From Pseudeuparius sepicola (lineage: Eukaryota; Arthropoda; Insecta; Coleoptera; Anthribidae), in contig OY987301.1 of NCBI GenBank assembly GCA_963920635.1, positions 17,402,501 through 17,466,500 of the forward strand: a DNA stretch of 64,000 nt, read 5' to 3'. The notes beneath the pieces are model-generated. The model ran no database searches and had not been told where the DNA came from. It saw nothing but the letters and a program-made list of their open reading frames with translations. Within the stretch, counting starts at the first letter, position 1; each line of letters begins with the position of its first letter. Below are positions 1-10,692 of the stretch, piece after piece. The translations under genes and the position numbers were made by a program.

Positions 1-81
1 ACATGCAGTCTAAAAAGTCAGCGCCGGTACGAGCGACGCCACCCCGGCCCACTACATTAAATTAGATCAAATTTAACTCAA

Positions 82-112
<31 letters not shown>
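1..112. other. Short leading segment ending in a TAA microsatellite
   Basis: No gene is seen. The last 30 or so bases are a perfect run of TAA/AAT units. This is the target into which the LINE that follows has inserted. Confidence 0.6.
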
Positions 113-116
<4 letters not shown>

Positions 117-2089
117 AAATGCCATTGTTTCTTACACAGGGTGCCACCTACTTGTTACCAAAAGACCAGCGGAATACGGATAACCCTGCCAAGTACCGCC
201 CAATAACCTGCTTGCCTACGCTGTACAAGATAATCACTTCTTGCCTTACGCAGCGAATATATGCTCACTGCGAGCGGAACAACATCATGGCAATGCAGCA
301 GAAGGGCTGCGCGAAGGGCGCAATGGGATGCAAAGAGCAACTCATCATAGACTCTGTCATCTGCAACCAGGCTCATTCCAAACAACGAAACCTCTACATG
401 GCTTATGTGGACTACAAAAAAGCATTTGATTCCGTACCTCACGACTGGCTAACAGGTATCTTAAAGCTGTATAAAATAGATCATCATACAGTTTCCTTTT
501 TAGAACACGTTATGACAACCTGGCGCACTAAGATACAACTCAGAACCGCAAGCAGCAACATCGAGACCGACACAATCAACATCCGAAGAGGGATTTTCCA
601 AGGAGATTCACTCAGTCCACTGTGGTTCTGCATGGCGATGAACCCTCTATCACATCGGTTGAACTCTACAAAATACGGCTTCGCTATCAAAAGCAACAAC
701 GCAGAAGCAATCAAGTTGAATCACCTATTATATATGGATGATTTAAAACTGATCGCCGCAACCAAAAACCAACTAACGCAAATGCTTAAAATTGTAGAGG
801 AGTTCTCCAGGGACATCGGAATGCAGTTTGGACTGGACAAGTGCCGCACCCTTAACATCGTCCGGGGAAAGTTCGAACAAGGCGCACACGAGATGCAGGA
901 CGGCCAGGAGATCGAAGCAATGAGCATGGGAGATACATACAAGTATCTCGGGATGAAACAAACTCAAAGGATAGACCATCGAACAATGAAAATCGATTTA
1001 AGGAATGAATTCATCAAGAGAGTAAGACAAGTAGTGCGAACTGATCTTAACAGCAGGAATTTGTTTAAGGCCCTGAACACGTATGCGTGCTCTGTACTCA
1101 GCTATTCGTTTGGAATAGTGAATTGGACCAACACGGACATCAACAACCTGCAGCGAAAAGTTAGGACACTACTGACAAAAGCTCATAAACATCATCCCCG
1201 TAGCGCCGTAGAAAGAACTACTCTGCCACGTCAACTAGGAGGAAGAGGATTGGCAGACCTCAGCAAGCAATTGGACCAACAAATATTAAATCTGCGTAAT
1301 TATTTCTACAGGCAGGCCAACAGCTCCACACTACATAGGGCTATATGCGGAGCAGACGTCTCAACACCGCTACGTCTGACGGAACACGAGCGTCAAAATC
1401 ACCACCGAACCGACAACGATAAACTACAGAGGTGGTTGGGGAAGCCGCTGCACGGGAGACATCCTAATGAGGTTAACCAGGAACATGTCGACAAGTTAGC
1501 GTCGAACTATTGGCTGACCTCGGGACGAATGTTCCCCGAGACGGAAGGCTTCCTACTGGCCATACAAGATCAGGTTATACCAACTCGCAACTACCTAAAA
1601 TTCATTGTAGGAGATGCATCGGTAGTGGATGACAGATGCAGATACGGGTGCCCAACTTCAGAAACAATCCAGCACATAACAGGAGGATGTCAGATGTTCG
1701 CATCAACGGAATATAAGGAACGACACTTAGAAGAACGAATTAGAAGGCAATGGGAAATGGAAAACGTCAAGACGATTCCAATTATCGTGTCAACAACTGG
1801 TGTTATACCAAAAAGTTTGCTGAGAAACATAAAAGAGCTGGGTCTAACTGATAGTCTTTACAGGTCCATGCAGAAAGCGGTACTACTTGCGACAGCCCGA
1901 ACCGTCAGGAAATTCATGGGGAATGCAGGAGCGTCCGACAACATCAGTGTCACCTAGGGCCCGATAACATGGCAAGGGTCTCGTCCGAGCCAGATCCTTA
2001 TGGTATCCGGGATACCCGGGATCTGAGTGAATGTTCCCCGTAGAAGGAGTGTGAATGCCTTTTGGCTAAGTCGATAATAATAATAATAA
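113..2089 (+). mobile_element. 5'-truncated R4/Dong-like non-LTR retrotransposon with internally deleted endonuclease
   Basis: An open frame of 614 codons runs from 113 to 1957. It holds a reverse transcriptase core: the motif YRPITCLPTLYK near residue 29, the AFDSVPH block near residue 104, and the catalytic YMDD at residues 207-210 (731-742). Near residues 508-526 is a Cys/His cluster (CRYGC…H…C) followed by YKERH, the usual lead-in to the restriction-like endonuclease of R2/R4-clade elements. The PD…D catalytic core expected next is missing, and the frame jumps to the clade's C-terminal segment (PIIVSTTGV…QKAVLLATARTVRKF), so an in-frame internal deletion is inferred. The N-terminal zinc fingers are also absent. 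The frame starts directly after a TAA run, and another TAA run follows a roughly 120-bp 3' UTR at 2076-2088. This matches Dong elements, which insert in TAA repeats. The copy is probably dead for autonomous movement despite its intact frame. The first ATG is only the first in the truncated copy, not a native start. Confidence 0.85.
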
Positions 2090-2169
2090 AGACCACTTAG
2101 ACTTAGATTGTTGGCGAGAAGATTGACGTGGCACTTGAAAATTAAGCCTGCCAAGCAGGTGTGGACAAT

Positions 2170-2390
2170 CAATCACGCATGAGACAATCTTCCACAGCAT
2201 CACCTGCGAAAGATACCAGTGCCGACCCTCAATGACTGCATACCAAATGGGTGGAGCAATTCTGATTCAGGCGTACCAATCCTTGGATAAACGCCTGTAA
2301 TTCTATAAGTTAGGTACTTCAAAAATCTACGCTGAACCTTCTCAAGACTCTCTACATGCATAATATAGGTACTTATCGGTAGCAAATATT
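2170..2390 (-). mobile_element. LINE fragment, Jockey/CR1-like, C-terminal reverse transcriptase tail
   Basis: The minus strand encodes a short peptide with LEKVQRRFLKYL followed by a GVYPRIG…LLHPFGMQSLR pattern. This is the typical region downstream of the reverse transcriptase domain in Jockey/CR1-type LINEs. Only about 60 codons survive and no other part of the element is visible. It lies just downstream of the R4-like element, so the area is an insertion hot spot. Confidence 0.6.
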
Positions 2391-2399
2391 AAAAACTTC

Positions 2400-3274
2400 A
2401 CATCGCTGCTCGCCTACATATTGTATATTACAGAGGCAGAACGAGAGCCGTAGCCGTAGACTCAGACAAAAAAGCCGTACTCGTAACCACTTGGGGTGTC
2501 ATGTACAGGACGTCGAACTAGCGCCGTGAGAAAATATATGAAGTGGAAAGGGAAAAGACATAAAAAGATATTTCCGCAGGGTGCGCGGGACGAGGGATGC
2601 AGTTTCGTAAAAACGTAAACTAGGAGACAAACTTGATGTAATGTTGGACCACAACTGCACACACGAAATTTGAGTTTCCATAACGAACCATCTTAAAGAT
2701 TCTTTTTCTACAACCGTCGAGGAAAGTAGAATTAAATTTTCAATGCACAAACTACACGATTTTTTCATTGTTTCAAAATAGTGCGCAAAATAGGTATAGA
2801 TACCTACCGTAAAATGAGGATACTTGGGACTTTGGGACACTGAGGTAATTTGGAGCAAATATCTCAAAACCAACTTTGTACCTACTCCTGACCGGCGATC
2901 AAATGTTACCACAAACTTTTTATATTTATGGTAAATAACATTGAAGGAAACTAGGTAGGTACATAAGAAGATGATGGCATTTTTTTATTATTTTAGGGGT
3001 TTTTTGACAGCCTTCTAATTTCCCAATTTTAACCTCAAAAAATAACTAGAAAAACTTGTGTGGCAGGAATAACAAACAAGTTTTTAGGTTAGTGGCAACA
3101 GTACCTACAGATATTTTACTTATACGATTGTTGGAATATGTCAATAAGTACTTTACATCATATTATTCTAAAGTTAGGGCACGATACACAGATAACGGTA
3201 TGCCAGCTAGGAGAATGAAAATTAAACTCTTCTGAACACCTACGTCACTTAACGTCACTAATCAGTCTCACTGA
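2400..3274. other. Intergenic, nothing recognised
   Basis: AT-rich DNA with short open frames on both strands that lack family motifs, codon bias or splice context. No repeat boundary was recognised until the hAT target site at 3275. Confidence 0.5.
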
Positions 3275-3655
3275 CATACGTCCAGTGGCGTCGCGTCGGG
3301 GGGGCCAGGGGAGGCACGGGCCCCCCCAGTTTTCTAGGTGGAAATTTTATAATACTACCTAAGGTAAAAATGGAAATAATTCGCAGCAATCACTTAATTA
3401 ATTACTTACATGAGCGGTGATGGTGCCTAGTTTTGGCCTGATGGGCTACGGTAGGCACCGCATGGCCGCGCGTGCATAGATTTGTCTTAACCTGACTCGC
3501 CTCGCACTTGATAGAATGTTTTGCCCAAAAAAGCAGTCGAAGAATGATGTTTTATTGAGTAAATATTATGTGCCTGTCTTGTAAAAGATGTGATATTTTT
3601 ACAAGCTTTTATTTAACTAGTCCTGTTCCTATTAGTATATGTATATGTTGGTATA

Positions 3656-4349
3656 CAGGGTTAGTCACATCTAAAGGCAGAGCCGAAAACACAAGGTAGA
3701 ATTCGCTAAAATAAGCACATATGCTTAATAAACATTAGCTCAAAAACGCTTGGTTCTCCATATACAGAGTGTTGAAACTTTTCCAAATATTTTTTAATTT
3801 TTTTCTAGCCCGTTTAGGAATTATTTTATACATATTATGGGTTGTCATTTTGTGCAATAATTTGGCCCTGTTCAGATGAGCAGCGGCGTAGATACAAATA
3901 ATTTTATTTAAAATGCCAGCATAATCACCTTGACACTAGTTTAAAAAATCCGAAATTACGAAGAAACTGTACCAGAAATAAAAAAAATACCAAGAGGCAC
4001 TTTTTGTTCCAAATTAAATGGGCTATCCAAAAAAGGCAAAATTTTTGGTTTTGCACAGGGCCGTACTACTTTTTTTCTACAATTATTTACAGTAACTATT
4101 TGTACCTACGCCGCTGGTGATCGGAACGGGGTCAAATTATTCCACAAAATGGCAACCGTCCAGTGTATAATGTATACCAAATTTGGTTGGAATTCCTAAA
4201 TGGGATCGAAAGAAATTAAAAAAATATGTTATTTTTGGAAAATTTTCAACACGCTGTATATGGAGAACCAAGCTTTTTTGGCATATGTGCTTATTTTAGC
4301 GAGTTCTACCTTGTGTTTTCGGCTCTGACTTTAGATGTGACTCACCCTG
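3656..4349. mobile_element. MITE with about 100-bp inverted repeats, TA target, nested in the hAT element
   Basis: The left end reads CAGGGTTAGTCACATCTAAAG and continues for about 100 bp. The right end at 4349 is its reverse complement with scattered changes, ending CACCCTG. TA lies on both sides (3654-3655, 4350-4351). The CAGGGT…ACCCTG ends and TA target fit the Tc1/mariner superfamily. No protein is encoded. Confidence 0.8.
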
Positions 4350-4797
4350 TATATGTATACATGTCACGAACGATGATCCCCGCGTCACAATGGTCGATAA
4401 TGTAATTTCCATTGTCGACCATTGTGACCAGGGAAATTATCGCAAACGTAATAACGGTTTGCGATGAGGAGGCAACTAATAACGCTTTCAAATTACTTAT
4501 TTTATCAGACTCCTCAACTGACTACAAAAATTTTCACCGCCGGTATTACCAGCGCCTGTGGCGGCAGCAATTTTATGGCCTATTCCCACGTTTTTTATTT
4601 TACTTCCCCTCTGCGTCTCTAGCTTTCTCTCCTATGTCCTATGTTTTACTATAAGTGGCGTCATACCAGAGAACAATTATTGTTCTCTGGTCATACTAAA
4701 TCCAATATAGGGGATGTCCCAAGATGGTGGACTAAATTTCTTTACCACCCTCCTGATATGGGAATCTAATAAGTACTAAAAAACCCAAAATAAAATA

Positions 4798-5140
4798 AAA
4801 GGTAAAAAAACTTTGTAAAAACAAGCTTTTATTTAAACCATATACTAAAACGAATAAAATAATATAAAATAAGTCTAGGTTTTGTAAATCAAAAAGCATG
4901 TCGGGCGAGATTTTCATTAAAGTATAGGTACCAATTAATTTTATTGGACAGTGATTGGTTGATAAGCGCAAGTACCTATTTGCCAAAGTATGTATTTTCT
5001 TTACAATTCGCGCGAAAAGCTTTTAGATTTATAAAAACTTGTCGCAATTTGGCATTGAATTATCTTAACGAAAACCTAGACTTATTTTATTCATTTTAGT
5101 ACAGTGCACATGGCTTAAATAATAGCTTGTTTTTAAAAAG
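4798..5140. repeat. Degraded foldback of the AAGCTTTTATTTAA family
   Basis: The left arm begins near AAAAACAAGCTTTTATTTAA. The right arm ends near the mirrored GCTTGTTTTTAAAA, with the sequence around CCTAGACTTATTTTATT mirrored between them. The arms resemble the better preserved foldbacks at 7470-7790, 9110-10085 and 18240-18555, so this is an older copy of the same family. Confidence 0.6.
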
Positions 5141-5758
5141 TACATTTTATTTTTTTAGATGTTATTTATTTTTTATTCGTATTAATGATAGGACAGTGCA
5201 TACAATAAGTTGTTTTATTTTGGAAGTGTTTTTTTGACAGTGACAGTACAAGTTTTTTATTTCGGAAGTTTTTTTTTTGTTTTTGTTTCATGTATTATTT
5301 GTCTCGCTGGTTTATTAAAAATATGAAAATAAACGAGTAATTGTTTTCCTTTCCCATTTTTGTTTCAGGTAAACTAAAATTGCGATAAAAAAAATATTGA
5401 AATGTTGTTCATTGTCTTGAGAAAAAAATTTTAAGGTGCCCCCGCTGCTTCCGAAGTCACGCGACGCCACTGCATACGTCAGTTATCAATTTCACGTCAA
5501 GTTAAATCCAAAAACAGAATGTAGGCACCTTGAAACAGCTTGGTGTATATGTGGTTGCCTGGATCACTATAAACGAATCAAATTTCCGTTGAAAAATAAA
5601 AGGTATAAACAACCATGATTTTGTCGAATAAACGTCACCGTTGGCGTCACAGCACCTATGCATGCGGACATACCTACCGTATGTGTGTATCGTGAGTTAT
5701 GGTTGGAGGAGCAAGAAAAATGTCTACTCCTCGTCTTTAGGAAAACTTGGGACAGGGA

Positions 5759-5857
5759 ATACCAAGAACTCGCAAAAGAAAAGTTGTCCGTCGGAAATGC
5801 TATGACTTTTCCGAAAACAATTTGAATAAAGCTATAGAAGAACAACAAATCGTTTGA
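5759..5857 (+). pseudogene. Pogo-like transposase N-terminal relic
   Basis: The frame reads PRTRKRKVVRRKCYDFSEN followed by NLNKAIEE and a stop. A basic stretch followed by an acidic helix start is how pogo/Tigger-family transposases begin, ahead of their helix-turn-helix DNA-binding domain. The expected start codon is ATA here and the frame stops after about 32 codons, so only a fragment is left. The assignment rests on this short pattern alone. Confidence 0.35.
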
Positions 5858-6007
5858 ATATAGGTCCTGTATCAATAAGTGATATTCTTCAAGTTTTAAA
5901 AATTGTTAACATAAATAACAATATTCATTTTTGGAACTTAGAGACCACTAACTGGCTTCGTCAAGTATACATCAAGTTATTTTTTAAAATTAGTAGACTA
6001 TGCTAAA

Positions 6008-6362
6008 ATAGAGCAATTCTTACGCCTGGCGTAAATAAAAAAATGACGTTCCGCGAAGCAAGGCAATTGGTCAATAGACCATAAAATATCAGCGCGCCTA
6101 GCAACAGGCACATACTCAAACGCAAAAGAATATTTACTCAGTTTTATCTTGTTGTTTTCAGCTATTTAAACACTGCGCCACAAATAATTTTATCGATGTT
6201 TTGGACCATTTTAATTAAGCCAATAATTTTTTTCCGGAATATTTTGATGCAAACAATTATTGTAAAACTAAAATTAAATAAAGGTCGTGCCTGAGTGCGG
6301 CTCTCGCGAATATCTCAACGCACGTGCTCTTGTTTACGCCAGGCGTTAAGGGTTGCTCGATT
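6008..6362. mobile_element. MITE with TTACGCCTGGCGTAAA-type inverted ends
   Basis: AGAGCAATTCTTACGCC at the left is mirrored by GGCGTTAAGGGTTGCTC at the right. Each end itself carries the palindrome TTACGCCTGGCGTAA or a close variant. The roughly 355-bp body has no coding capacity. A target duplication is not clear, though AAAAT/ATTTT flanks are present. Confidence 0.6.
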
Positions 6363-6773
6363 TTAGTTGTTCTCTTTTGTATTACTGACAATTATTACTA
6401 TAGATGATAGGCATGTGGAACTAGGAACTCTAACTATGAAAATAGGTTGTGTTGAGTTCTTTGAGAATATTTTATTTTTATTTATTTGTTCCTATTTAGT
6501 TTTTATTTATAGGTACTTAATTTTTCTACAATAAATACATTTCTTAACTTCTATTGGATTTATTTTAACTTAGAATTGGAGTTTTTAAGAAAATAAACAA
6601 TCGAAATATTTTTTTTCTAATAAGGGTTTAATTTTTATTTTCCTGTGAATATATCGTTCTACTAACATAAAAAAAATTCAACAATAATTGTTGGTTTCAT
6701 ATCTCTATAAGCAAAAAGCTAAGAGCAATTTAGTTTAAAATATTAACTGGAAAGTGTCCCAAGTATCCCCATT

Positions 6774-7790
6774 TTAAAAGCTTTTATTTAACTTGCAATG
6801 TATGTATGTATGTATGTAATTTGTTCGGGTGGAATCTTGCAACTCAATTTTGAAGCAGATATCTTCAACCGATCGAGCTGAAATTTTGTACACACGTTTA
6901 ATTTGGATGACAATGCATGATTATATGTGTGACGTCATTCTAAATCCAACATGGCGGATCATCCAAGATGGCGGACTAGTTAAATTTCAACCGATCGAGC
7001 TGAAATTTTGTACACACGTTTAATTTGGATGACAATGCATGATTATATGTGTGACGTCATTCTAAATCCAACATGGCGGAACACTCAAGATGGCGGACTA
7101 GTTAAATTTCAACCGATCGAGCTGAAATTTTGTACACACGTTTAATTTGGATGACAATGCATGATTATATGTGTGACGTCATTCTAAATCCAACATGGCG
7201 GAACACTCAAGATGGCGGACTAGTTAAATTTCAACCGATCGAGCTGAAATTTTGTACACACGTTTAATTTGGATGACAATGCATGATTATATGTGTGACG
7301 TCATTCTAAATCCAACATGGCGGAACACCCAAGATGGTCATTAGAAGGTCTCCTCATTGAAGAGCTAGACTGTTCTAAACTAACCGGCAAACGACCTTGC
7401 AACAATGATGCGTTAACTGAGATGAATAGACTCAGACACCTGGCCAAACTAAAAATTACAAAATAAATTAAAAGTAAAAAAATATTTTTAAAAAAAGCTT
7501 TTATTTAAATGCGCTAAAGAGAATAAAATAATCTTTTCTTTTAAAACTTTTACTATCAACTTATAACGTCATTCCACAATTTATATGATATAAAAGCTTG
7601 TCGCGAGATTTAAGTTTTCAAACTAAGTAAATACCACTACTTAAATCTCGCGACAAGCTTTTATATCATATAAATTGTGGAATGACGTTATAAGTTGATA
7701 GTAAAAGTTTTAAAAGAAAAGATTATTTTATTCTTTTTAGCGCATTTAAATAAAAGCTTTTTTTAAAAATATTGTTTTACTTTTAATTTA
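6774..7790. mobile_element. Composite repeat: TGTA microsatellite, 122-bp tandem array and foldback
   Basis: The order is a TTTTAAAAGCTTTTATTTAA start, a short TGTA run, and four 122-bp tandem units (6864-7340). A 120-bp spacer follows, with a 38-codon open stretch ending LRHLAKLKITK-stop. The last part is a near-perfect foldback (about 7470-7790) centred near 7626. A second copy at 17889-18557 is nearly identical except that it has one 122-bp unit instead of four. The shared order and boundaries show this is one mobile or dispersed unit. The transposition mechanism is not evident. Confidence 0.75.
6864..7340. repeat. 122-bp tandem repeat, four copies, with CRE and YY1-like motifs
   Basis: Units begin at 6864, 6986, 7108 and 7230; the last is slightly truncated. 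Each holds the perfect palindrome TGACGTCA (6930-6937 and every 122 bp after), which is the cyclic-AMP response element core. Units also carry ATGGCGGA boxes, one preceded by AAG as in the YY1/Pho consensus. Motif presence is directly visible; binding is inference. Confidence 0.85.
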
Positions 7791-7794
7791 TTAC

Positions 7795-8272
7795 TAATAA
7801 TTTTGCACACGGTTACAGCTTGCTTTGTTACTATATTTAACGGTCGAAAAAATATTTTATTCATTGCCGGGTATTAAAATTGGTTAAGTTTTGCTGGCAT
7901 TAAGTGGCACTTTGACGCCCGATAAATTGACACTCGCTAGACGTAAATTAATACATTTATTCTGTTCTAAATATTCAGTTTTATTAACAAAAGGTAAACA
8001 ACCGCAAAAATTGGTAAACAAAACAAAAATTTATATATATGCCTACATTTTTATATTAACGTAATGTCGTGACCAGGTTTAGGTGGGTCATTTTGGGTAC
8101 TTCAATATTTTTTTAAGTAAAAGATAACCCCAAAGTTACATGTCGATCAATATGATGCGAATGTATATGACAGACATTACCAGTCTCGCAGCGACCCGTC
8201 TCATGTAAAGCGACATTTAATTCCCAGGAAATACAAAGAGTGTTGCCCTAAAATTCGCTTCGTTTGTTTCAG
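7795..8272. other. Intergenic, repeat-derived
   Basis: No gene is visible. The block around 7893-7960 (CACTTTGACGCCCGATAAAT) recurs in diverged form near 55135-55195, so part of this stretch is dispersed repeat. Confidence 0.45.
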
Positions 8273-8329
8273 GGCAACAGCAGCTGTCGGAAGTCCAATT
8301 TAGCGAAATGTAGCATTCACTTAGAAAAG
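8273..8329 (+). other. 57-nt exon-like block, copy 1
   Basis: The block is bounded by TTTGTTTCAG on the left and GGTAAGA on the right. It is 57 nt, exactly 19 codons, and reads open as GNSSCRKSNLAKCSIHLEK. A second copy at 17154-17210 has the same length, the same splice signals and the peptide GNSSCRKSDLVKCSVHLEK. Differences between the two are synonymous or conservative. No host gene was recognised, and the next and previous exons were not found. It could be a micro-exon of a large gene spanning this region on the plus strand, or a repeat that happens to carry an exon. Confidence 0.4.
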
Positions 8330-9109
8330 GTAAGACGGAAAATTTAATTTGTCGAAATTGCAGACAAAACCCTATATTCCACGGTATTAGCCCTGACATG
8401 TCCCGACGCCGCTTTCAAGATAAACATTTTCTGGGCAAAGGCTTATTAGCCCGGTAGGTATCTGAGTTCGTGTTATTAATTTTGAATTTTTGAATTTTCA
8501 AGAAACGGTACTATATTATTGCCTCGAGATATTATCACCAATGATGATATCTACCGATGATATTAGTTAATTTGTTTAGCTTCATCTTTTTAGTTTCTCA
8601 AAAATATACTGCAGCAAGTAGGAAAATAATGCACATATATAGCTTTGCCTCCTATAATTTATCACATTATCTTATATAATATGTTACAGACCGTATAATA
8701 TGTAAAACAGACCGTATACAAAAGGACTAGTCCATATGCAAACGGGCTGAAGATATTAGTCCATATGTATAAGAAGCTTGTCATTCAATAAACGGTCTAG
8801 TCGGTTTGCAAAAAACCCAGTCCATTTATATACGGTCTATCTGCAACTGGACCATATATCACAGACAGAATGTATGTGCAATCTTTTCCGGGGTGTTGCG
8901 AAGTCCGCCATTTCTGAATTACCCTTCCTTTTTTATATAAGCCCATCAAAGAAGAATATTACTTCATGCTGGTACATAGTATTTTTAAGGAAAAAAGGTA
9001 ATTATTTAGTAGGTATGGTGTATACAGGTACCCTAGATTTTTTCAGCAAAATACGTACTTACTAAAAAGGAGGAATATCCTCCTTTAATATAAAAAAATT
9101 AATATTAAA

Positions 9110-10085
9110 AAAAAATACTTTTAAAAACAAGCTTTTATTTAAGTGCTCTGAAAAGAAGAAAACTTTATAATAAATTAAACCAAGGCAAACCCATAATTTT
9201 GTTACATTATAAAATTGTATATGAAATAAAAGCTTGTCGCGAGATTTTCGTGTGTAAATTTCTTTTATGGAAAAATATATTTTCTAGTTAGAATTATAGT
9301 AAAATTATTTTAAGAAGTCCTTACTGGGACTGTCAATTGGTAATTTCGCCATCCTAAGTTGGCATCAATGCAGCAAAAAATGCAACCGGGTCATAAGTTC
9401 AGGTCAGTAATGAGCCCATTTGCACAATGAATAACTACTAACAACACGAACAAGATCAACATAGATAACGGTAAAACTCACGAAACGTACAAAACCCGCA
9501 AATAATTTCATTGCCCAAAGTTTGAACCCTTTTGAACGATCCAGAAAACCTTCACTGAAACAAAATTTACCTGAGTACGCACCATAGACGCTGCCGCAAG
9601 TAGCTGATTATACCAAAATACCAAAATGAAAGTGTTTCCAGGACGTTTGAAATTATTATTAAAATAAGTTATAGTCATAGTTATTTTTATTTGTAGCGGT
9701 ATAATCGTGATTGCAATAGGGTTTTTATTTTATTATGTTCTTTTTTTCGTATCACTTGGGTAACTTTTCACATCATAAATCAATGAGTGACGTCATTAAC
9801 TGGTTGAGACACATATACCAATGTTATACCCATGGTTAACAAAAAATTCCTAGGGATTTTGCGGAGAATGTCATCTGACAAAATCGGGACTTCTTACAGT
9901 AATCGGGGTATACTTTCAAGATAGATATATTCTCGCGACAAGCTTTTATATCATATACAATTTTATAATGTAACAAAATTATGGGTTTGCCTTGGTTTGA
10001 TTTATTATAAAGTTTATTTTCTTCTTTTCAGAGCATTTAAATAAAGCTTGTTTTTAAAACTATTTTTTTTACTATTAAATTTATT
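9110..10085. repeat. Foldback with about 145-bp arms, AAGCTTTTATTTAA family
   Basis: The left arm, about 9110-9255, ends AAAAGCTTGTCGCGAGA. The right arm, about 9930-10085, starts with its mirror, TCTCGCGACAAGCTTTTAT. Long stretches such as AACCAAGGCAAACCCATAAT are perfectly mirrored. The roughly 675-bp loop holds no gene. Confidence 0.8.
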
Positions 10086-10306
10086 TTCAACTTTTTAGTT
10101 CTACTCTTCAAGCCCTTTCATTTAATGGCGATATTATGGGAAAAGAAAATGTAATCCGCCGTGTTGGAGCGACGGCCATATTGAAAGTATTACAATATTG
10201 AGTATTGTATATTGTATTGTCTCCGGAACTAAAGGTGTATGCAAAATTTCAGCTCAATCGGATGTCAGGAAGTGGTTCTAATTCAGCTTGCAAGATTTGA
10301 CCTAAA

Positions 10307-10441
10307 CATACATACATACATACATACATACATACATACATACATACATACATACATACATACATACATACATACATACATACATACATACATACATACA
10401 TACATACATACATACATACATACATACATACGTACGTACAT
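10307..10441. repeat. CATA microsatellite, about 33 units
   Basis: An almost pure run of CATA repeats ends in CGTACGTACATTG. It is followed by GTAAGTTAAATAAAAGCTTG, which is also the mirrored context of the TGTA runs at 6800 and 17920. The microsatellite therefore belongs to the body of that repeat family. Apparent coding frames through it, reading HTYI or YVCM, are artefacts. Confidence 0.95.
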
Positions 10442-10692
10442 TGTAAGTTAAATAAAAGCTTGTAAAAAGAAGGGTAATTCACTGCGATTGCACATACAGT
10501 CTGAATGTCAATAGTCCGTATATGTTAACGGTCTAGTCCGTATTTGAAATTCCATGTCATTTACATACGGTCTAAGCCATTTAGGACGTATAGATACTAC
10601 CTAGATCATATACGTACGGTCTATTTTCATATATGGCCTGTAACATATATACAAGTGTCATTGGCTGAATGTAGGCATGCGCTTGCTGTTAA

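Larger units (their letters stand above)
3283..5472. mobile_element. hAT-type DNA transposon, non-autonomous, 8-bp target duplication
   Basis: The ends are inverted repeats, CAGTGGCGTCGCGT on the left and ACGCGACGCCACTG on the right. They are flanked by an exact 8-bp direct repeat, CATACGTC, at 3275-3282 and 5473-5480. An 8-bp duplication with CAGTGGCG termini is the signature of hAT elements. The G-run just inside the left end is common in such elements. No transposase frame remains. The 2.19-kb body contains a nested MITE (3656-4349), two near-perfect short palindromes (about 4384-4428 and 4664-4692) and a degraded foldback (4798-5140). Confidence 0.9.
8681..10646. mobile_element. Composite DNA element with ATGTTACAG ends and many ACGGTCT motifs
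   Basis: The left end ATGTTACAGACCGTATA matches the reverse complement of the right end (TATATGGCCTGTAACAT) at about 15 of 17 positions. The first 170 bp and the last 150 bp are packed with ACGGTCT/AGACCGT and TCCATAT/TCCGTAT motifs in both orientations. Such a subterminal repeat pattern is typical of transposase binding sites. The middle is filled by another foldback (9110-10085) and a microsatellite-bearing repeat (about 10170-10460). No transposase is seen. Confidence 0.6.

Noticed and set aside
155..979. Several minus-strand frames across the R4-like element
   Set aside because: They are shadows of the reverse transcriptase frame on the other strand.
6780..7350. CRISPR-like array
   Set aside because: The repeats are contiguous 122-bp units without unique spacers, in an insect nuclear genome.
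10239..10482. Open frames on both strands reading HTYIHTYI and YVCMYVCM
   Set aside because: They are translations of the CATA microsatellite and have no coding meaning.
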